Positions 34,658 through 38,035 of a stretch of 38,035 nucleotides of DNA are shown piece after piece. This stretch comes from Mollicutes bacterium. Lineage in GTDB: Bacteria; Bacillota_I; Bacilli_A; RF39; UBA660. Below the pieces are notes generated by a model. The model ran no database searches. It had not been told where the DNA came from and saw only the letters and a list, made by a program, of their open reading frames with translations. Location of the stretch: assembly GCA_012520055.1 (NCBI GenBank), contig JAAYPA010000004.1, forward strand, positions 1-38,035. The letters run 5' to 3'. Each line of letters starts with the position of its first letter. Position 1 is the stretch's first letter. Both the position numbers and the translations under genes were made by a program.

Positions 34658-36259
34658 TTAATCTATTACTTGATATGGATTAGTTAATGTTCCTTCGCCA
34701 GTCACAACTACATCTGATTTTAAATTAATGACTGGACGCAAACTGTCATATTCTATTGTTCTAGTAACAAGACTACCAGATATATTAGCATGATAACCTA
34801 CGCCCCAAATAGTCGCTTCAGCACTTCCGTCAAAAAAAGCATATGGGGACATTGTATGGAATGGAAGCTCTACAAACAAATAATTATCTACATTCTGGGT
34901 ACCATAAATTAGACCAGCCATCATTACCTCATCTATCGTAATTAACCCAACTGGATACTTTAATGATCCATTACCAAGACTTCTTTTAGTAACTGTAAAC
35001 TGATCATTTTGTTGTTTACATTTTAATGTTGGGGTTTTCGCTGTATATATTCTGTATCTTGGAGCATAACTAGCATAAAATTGTCCATATCCTGGATCTT
35101 TAATATTTTTTCCAAGAATTTCTTCTACAAATTGACGATCATTACAGAATAAATTATCCGCTATTTTATTTTCAAAAGTTTTATCTAAAAAGCTTTGTTT
35201 ATACCATAAATCCAATTGTTCTTTGGCATCACTATCAGTTTCATTAAATGTGGCAGCCGATGATGTAAAACCATGTCTTTGGGTAGAAGCAACTCCTTTA
35301 GGCCCGCCATACATATATCCTACATATTTATTATCATTATAAATACTTGAATACGAATAAAAGCCTAGGACTGTCTCCTCGCCTATATCATTCATTGTAT
35401 CATTTTGATTAAACTGTTCTTTAGTGCCATTGTACATTATTCTTATTGATCCATCTCCGTTAATACGGATGATTTTCCACTGAAACTCTCCAAAAATTAA
35501 ATTATTGTTTAATATATTTTTGTTACCACGATAATAATAAGAAGTACCATATTCATCTTCCATAGCATACAACCCCGTATCACTTTCAGTAGAGATGACT
35601 GTAAAATTAGGATTACCTTTAGCTTCTATTGCTGCTGCTCCTCCACCTTGAGCTAAAATCTTATCTTTTAAACATTCCCCAGTTACACATGGGTTATTAT
35701 AACTTTCAATTGAAACATGCGCCTTGAAATTTTTATTGATATCATTTGATTGATCAGTATTAGTTTCATAAAAATAGAACTTCATCTGGTAAGTATGTAC
35801 AGCATTGTTAACAGGTCCTATGAATTTACCTATACCTAGTTCAATATTATTTGTTCCAACATAAATATCTTCTTCTATTGAAGGAACTACCATACCATTT
35901 CCAGAAGTATTAGTACTAGTTAATTTAAAACTAATCGCATTTTTACTTAAAGTGTTTTCATCAATTACTAAACTTATTTTGTAATTCATTTCGGAAAGGT
36001 CAATTGTACTTGTCCCGGTTATAGTAAAATTTTTAGTACCGAAAGATGTATCTGAAGGAGCTAGTCCGGTAGCATTTATAGCCGGGCCACTACTATAAAC
36101 AATATCCATGTTACCAGAATCCATTGTTATAGTGGTATCTGTCTCTACTCCTGTTAATCCAGCAACGAAAAAAGAATAAGTTATTCCTATTAACATAAAG
36201 AATATTGATATAAAAATTACATATTTAAGAATTTTATTTACTATCTTTAATACTTTCAT
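34658..36259 (-). CDS. Secreted paralogous surface protein (copy 2)
   Basis: A 533-aa close paralogue of copy 1 with the same layout: N-terminal anchor (KYVIFISIFFMLIGITYSFF), near-identical stretch GVETDTTIT, the CVTGECLKD cysteine pair, GEFQWKIIRINGDGSIRI, KYPVGLITIDEV, HTMSPY and LRPVINL, ending NPYQVID. The N-terminal 200 residues are markedly better conserved between copies than the middle, where surface loops differ. It is the promoter-proximal gene of the pair, with GAGGTAG ribosome binding site and an extended -10 upstream. Function unknown; TasA-like fibre or adhesin formation is possible, and the shared scaffold with variable centre fits a host-facing or antigen-like role. Confidence 0.75.
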   Translation of the reverse strand: MKVLKIVNKILKYVIFISIFFMLIGITYSFFVAGLTGVETDTTITMDSGNMDIVYSSGPAINATGLAPSDTSFGTKNFTITGTSTIDLSEMNYKISLVIDENTLSKNAISFKLTSTNTSGNGMVVPSIEEDIYVGTNNIELGIGKFIGPVNNAVHTYQMKFYFYETNTDQSNDINKNFKAHVSIESYNNPCVTGECLKDKILAQGGGAAAIEAKGNPNFTVISTESDTGLYAMEDEYGTSYYYRGNKNILNNNLIFGEFQWKIIRINGDGSIRIMYNGTKEQFNQNDTMNDIGEETVLGFYSYSSIYNDNKYVGYMYGGPKGVASTQRHGFTSSAATFNETDSDAKEQLDLWYKQSFLDKTFENKIADNLFCNDRQFVEEILGKNIKDPGYGQFYASYAPRYRIYTAKTPTLKCKQQNDQFTVTKRSLGNGSLKYPVGLITIDEVMMAGLIYGTQNVDNYLFVELPFHTMSPYAFFDGSAEATIWGVGYHANISGSLVTRTIEYDSLRPVINLKSDVVVTGEGTLTNPYQVID

Positions 36260-36280
36260 GCTACTACCTCTATTATTATA

Positions 36281-36286
36281 ATTATA
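36281..36286 (-). promoter_or_regulatory. Extended -10 before the surface-protein pair
   Basis: TGATATAAT (TGn-TATAAT), about 20 bp before the copy 2 ATG. No clear -35. Confidence 0.5.
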
Positions 36287-36323
36287 TCATAATATTTTTT
36301 TATTTAAAATTATATTTACAAAT

Positions 36324-36393
36324 AAAAAGAGCACATTTTATTAAAAAAAATGTGCTCGGTAAGAAGATAAAATTATTTATTTTTTATCTTCTT
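36324..36393 (-). terminator. Two hairpins in tandem between cofE-like and surface-protein genes
   Basis: On the minus strand a stem AAGAAGATAAA/TTTATCTTCTT (36361-36393) is followed three bases later by GAGCACATTTT/AAAATGTGCTC (36329-36357) and then TTTTTATTTG. The second is a strong rho-independent terminator for the cofE-like gene. The first may be an extra structure; an alternative is an attenuator for the surface genes. Confidence 0.75.
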
Positions 36394-36427
36394 AATTTAA
36401 TATATGCTATACTAAAAAAAATATTCA

Positions 36428-37615
36428 CTATTCATTTGCTAAATTATCAAAATAACCGGAAATATATACAACAGGTGTTCCTTTATCTCCAGAACCACTT
36501 ATTAAATCAGCAAGTGATCCAACTAAATCAGTTATTCTTCTTGGAGTAGTACCTAAACTTAAATTATTTCCTTTTAAGTCCTTTTCTTTATTTCTTATTT
36601 CATTCTTTAAAGCTTCTTTTAATTCAGCGCTACCTAGATTCGCAAATTTTGTATCACTAATATACTTTAATTTTATTTCATTAGGTGTTCCTTCTAAGCC
36701 TTCTGTATAAGCCGGGCTAACAACTGGATCAGCAAGTTCCCAGATGCCACCTATCGGATCTTTAAATGCACCATCTCCGTAAACCATTACTTCAATATTT
36801 TTACCAGTTTTTTCTTTTAATTCATTTTGTATACTTTTAACTAGTTCTTCACCATGTTCAGGGAATAGTTTTAGTCTTTCTTCAGTAGATTTATTACTTC
36901 CCAGTAACCCATATTTACTATTATATCCAGAATTACCAATAGGTTTATTTAAAATATCATGTAACCCATAAACATTAGCACCTTTATTTTTTAATAATTC
37001 TTTAGTTTTATACCTAGTATGAATATCACAATTAATTACATTATTTTGATAAGTTAAAATAACTTCAGGATTATTAGCAAAAACAAAATTTACTTTACAA
37101 TTTTCTTCCTCAATAGCTTTTTTATATACTTCTATCATATTAATTCCGGTAAACGGATGTAGCCAATCACCAAAATTATCAAAATACTCTTTTTCTGTAA
37201 ATACACTATTTAAATTATATCCACATTTATATAATTTATTTTCATCTAATATGCCATTACCTACTTCATCAGTTGGAAAAGATATTAACATAGTGATTTC
37301 ATCCATATAACGAGCAATACCTTTTAAAATCGGTAAAAAACGATTACGACTTAAAATTGGATGGACTAATCCTACTTTTTTATCAGGAAATTTTTCTTTT
37401 AGGTCTTCGCATATATCATCTAAGGTAGCAAAATTACCTTCACATTTACCTACGACGGCTTCCGTAATAGCTACTATGTCACGATCTTTTAATTCAAAAT
37501 TATGAACCTTACTAGCTTCTAACAAAGAATCTACGACAACTTTTTGTAGATTATATCCTTCTCTAATAATAGGTGTTCTAATCCCCATTGCTAGTGTTCC
37601 TACTAATCTTGTCAA
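36428..37615 (-). CDS. CofE-like gamma-glutamyl ligase family protein
   Basis: A protein of about 395 aa in the F420-0:gamma-glutamyl ligase (CofE) family. The family start LVGTLAMGIRTPIIREGYNL is clear, followed by DRDIVAITEAVVGKCEGN, VGLVHPILSRNRF, VMVYGDGAFKDP and GTTPRRITDLVGSLADL. CofE adds glutamates to coenzyme F420, but nothing else here suggests F420, so another substrate is likely. CofE-type enzymes can replace FolC in folate polyglutamylation in some bacteria (FolC2 of Chlamydia). The start is uncertain: the track GTG at 37624 lies one base from AAGGA, and the TTG at 37615, ten bases from it, fits better. Stand-alone gene between surface-protein genes. Confidence 0.8.
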   Translation of the reverse strand: MTRLVGTLAMGIRTPIIREGYNLQKVVVDSLLEASKVHNFELKDRDIVAITEAVVGKCEGNFATLDDICEDLKEKFPDKKVGLVHPILSRNRFLPILKGIARYMDEITMLISFPTDEVGNGILDENKLYKCGYNLNSVFTEKEYFDNFGDWLHPFTGINMIEVYKKAIEEENCKVNFVFANNPEVILTYQNNVINCDIHTRYKTKELLKNKGANVYGLHDILNKPIGNSGYNSKYGLLGSNKSTEERLKLFPEHGEELVKSIQNELKEKTGKNIEVMVYGDGAFKDPIGGIWELADPVVSPAYTEGLEGTPNEIKLKYISDTKFANLGSAELKEALKNEIRNKEKDLKGNNLSLGTTPRRITDLVGSLADLISGSGDKGTPVVYISGYFDNLANE

Positions 37616-37676
37616 ATAACACACATCCTTCTTTTTAATTGTATATCAACCTTTTATATCAGTCAAACAATATAAA

Positions 37677-37703
37677 ATATTCATCTGTAAAATCGATGAA
37701 TAT
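37677..37703 (-). terminator. Hairpin after the cut-off surface-protein gene
   Basis: ATATTCATC/GATGAATAT perfect nine-base-pair stem with a nine-base loop, followed on the minus strand by TTTATATTG; a moderate terminator. Confidence 0.55.
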
Positions 37704-37739
37704 CTTTAACAAGTTCTAAATAATCAAAAAAAATAAATA

Positions 37740-38035
37740 TTATTGATATATTGCTTTGAATGGTAATCCCGTACTGCCATCTCCGGTTACTCTAACGTGT
37801 GTACTAATAGAAATTACCGGTCTAATTCCATTAGCACGATGTACAGTTTCTGTTAATAAATAACCAGTAGTTGTTACATAAAATATAGATGAGCCGCTAC
37901 CTTGATATGGAGACATAGTCCAATAATCAATATCACTACACAAAAAGGCTGTACCAGCAGCAGTCCCATATACAAGACCTCCCATCGATGCTTCATCTGC
38001 CGTTAATAATCCGATTGGATAATCTAGGGCTCCAT
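37740..38035 (-). CDS. Secreted paralogous surface protein (copy 3, 3' end only)
   Basis: The 3' end of a third member of the same family; the gene enters from beyond the window. The reading frame is open to the window edge, upstream of the Met used in the ORF track, and reads ALDYPIGLLTADEASMGGLVYG, then DYWTMSPYQG and GIRPVISI, matching the C-terminal domain of copies 1 and 2. The last residues (GDGSTGLPFKAIYQ) are divergent from the NPYxVD ending of the others. A hairpin terminator follows. It lies upstream of the cofE-like gene on the same strand. Confidence 0.8.
   Translation of the reverse strand, partial: GALDYPIGLLTADEASMGGLVYGTAAGTAFLCSDIDYWTMSPYQGSGSSIFYVTTTGYLLTETVHRANGIRPVISISTHVRVTGDGSTGLPFKAIYQ

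Noticed and set aside
1-38035. Alternative genetic code (TGA = Trp) as in Mollicutes
   Set aside because: cysS, the acyl-AMP ligase and the DUF951 gene end in TGA at natural positions, and Trp is encoded by TGG.

Overview
This is a low-GC (roughly 28-30 % by eye), gene-dense bacterial chromosome segment using the standard bacterial code (several genes end in TGA and Trp is TGG). Clear AGGAGG-type ribosome binding sites, a complete Spo0A, a ClpC-like protein, two LTA-synthase-like enzymes, an LCP protein, a GerS/YdcC-like lipoprotein and a parA-parB-mscS-DUF951 block point to a Gram-positive, Spo0A-carrying Bacillota, probably an uncultured gut-type Bacilli/Erysipelotrichia/RF39-like lineage. 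The taxonomy is inference. I see no IS element, phage, CRISPR array or rRNA.

Layout. 1-4000 (minus strand): a cut-off gene, then a yugP-type membrane Zn-protease, cysS and a shortened ClpC-like ATPase as one operon. 4000-7600 (minus): a signalling block made of a membrane hybrid histidine kinase with its own receiver, an HPt-REC protein, a rho-independent terminator, and then spo0A with its own control region. That control region carries TGTC motifs spaced exactly 10 bp apart and ending in a perfect 0A box. 7600-11100 (minus): an HAD hydrolase, an acyl-AMP ligase and a PlsC-type acyltransferase behind a near-perfect sigma-A promoter. 11200-26000: a cell-envelope island. It holds a GerS/YdcC-like lipoprotein, a DUF378 protein, an LtaS-like enzyme that may be translated from a leaderless mRNA, tRNA-Gly(GCC), secreted proteins of unknown function, a DUF368/PopT-type undecaprenyl-phosphate translocase with a structured leader, a cadherin-like-domain protein with a Lys-rich tail, a 1471-aa YfhO-LtaS fusion and an LCP ligase with a PASTA-like end. 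26000-27200 (plus): two unrecognised genes, the second broken by two shifts at A-runs. 27400-33000 (minus): parA, parB, mscS, DUF951, abgT and a two-gene polyprenol-kinase-like pair (VTE5-like and DUF92/VTE6-like), almost without gaps. 33000-38035 (minus): three paralogous secreted proteins (one cut by the window edge) surrounding a CofE-like glutamate ligase.

How the genes fit together. The kinase, HPt and Spo0A proteins supply every domain of a His-Asp-His-Asp phosphorelay at one locus, and the Spo0A-box array suggests feedback on spo0A. The envelope island combines polymer synthesis (two LtaS domains), polymer glycosylation (YfhO domain), lipid-carrier recycling (PopT, possibly the polyprenol kinases) and wall attachment (LCP). 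The most novel candidates are the YfhO-LtaS fusion, the spo0A-linked phosphorelay with its phased box array, the ClpC-like protein whose second ATPase domain is degenerate, and the VTE5/VTE6-like pair in the chromosome-partitioning operon.
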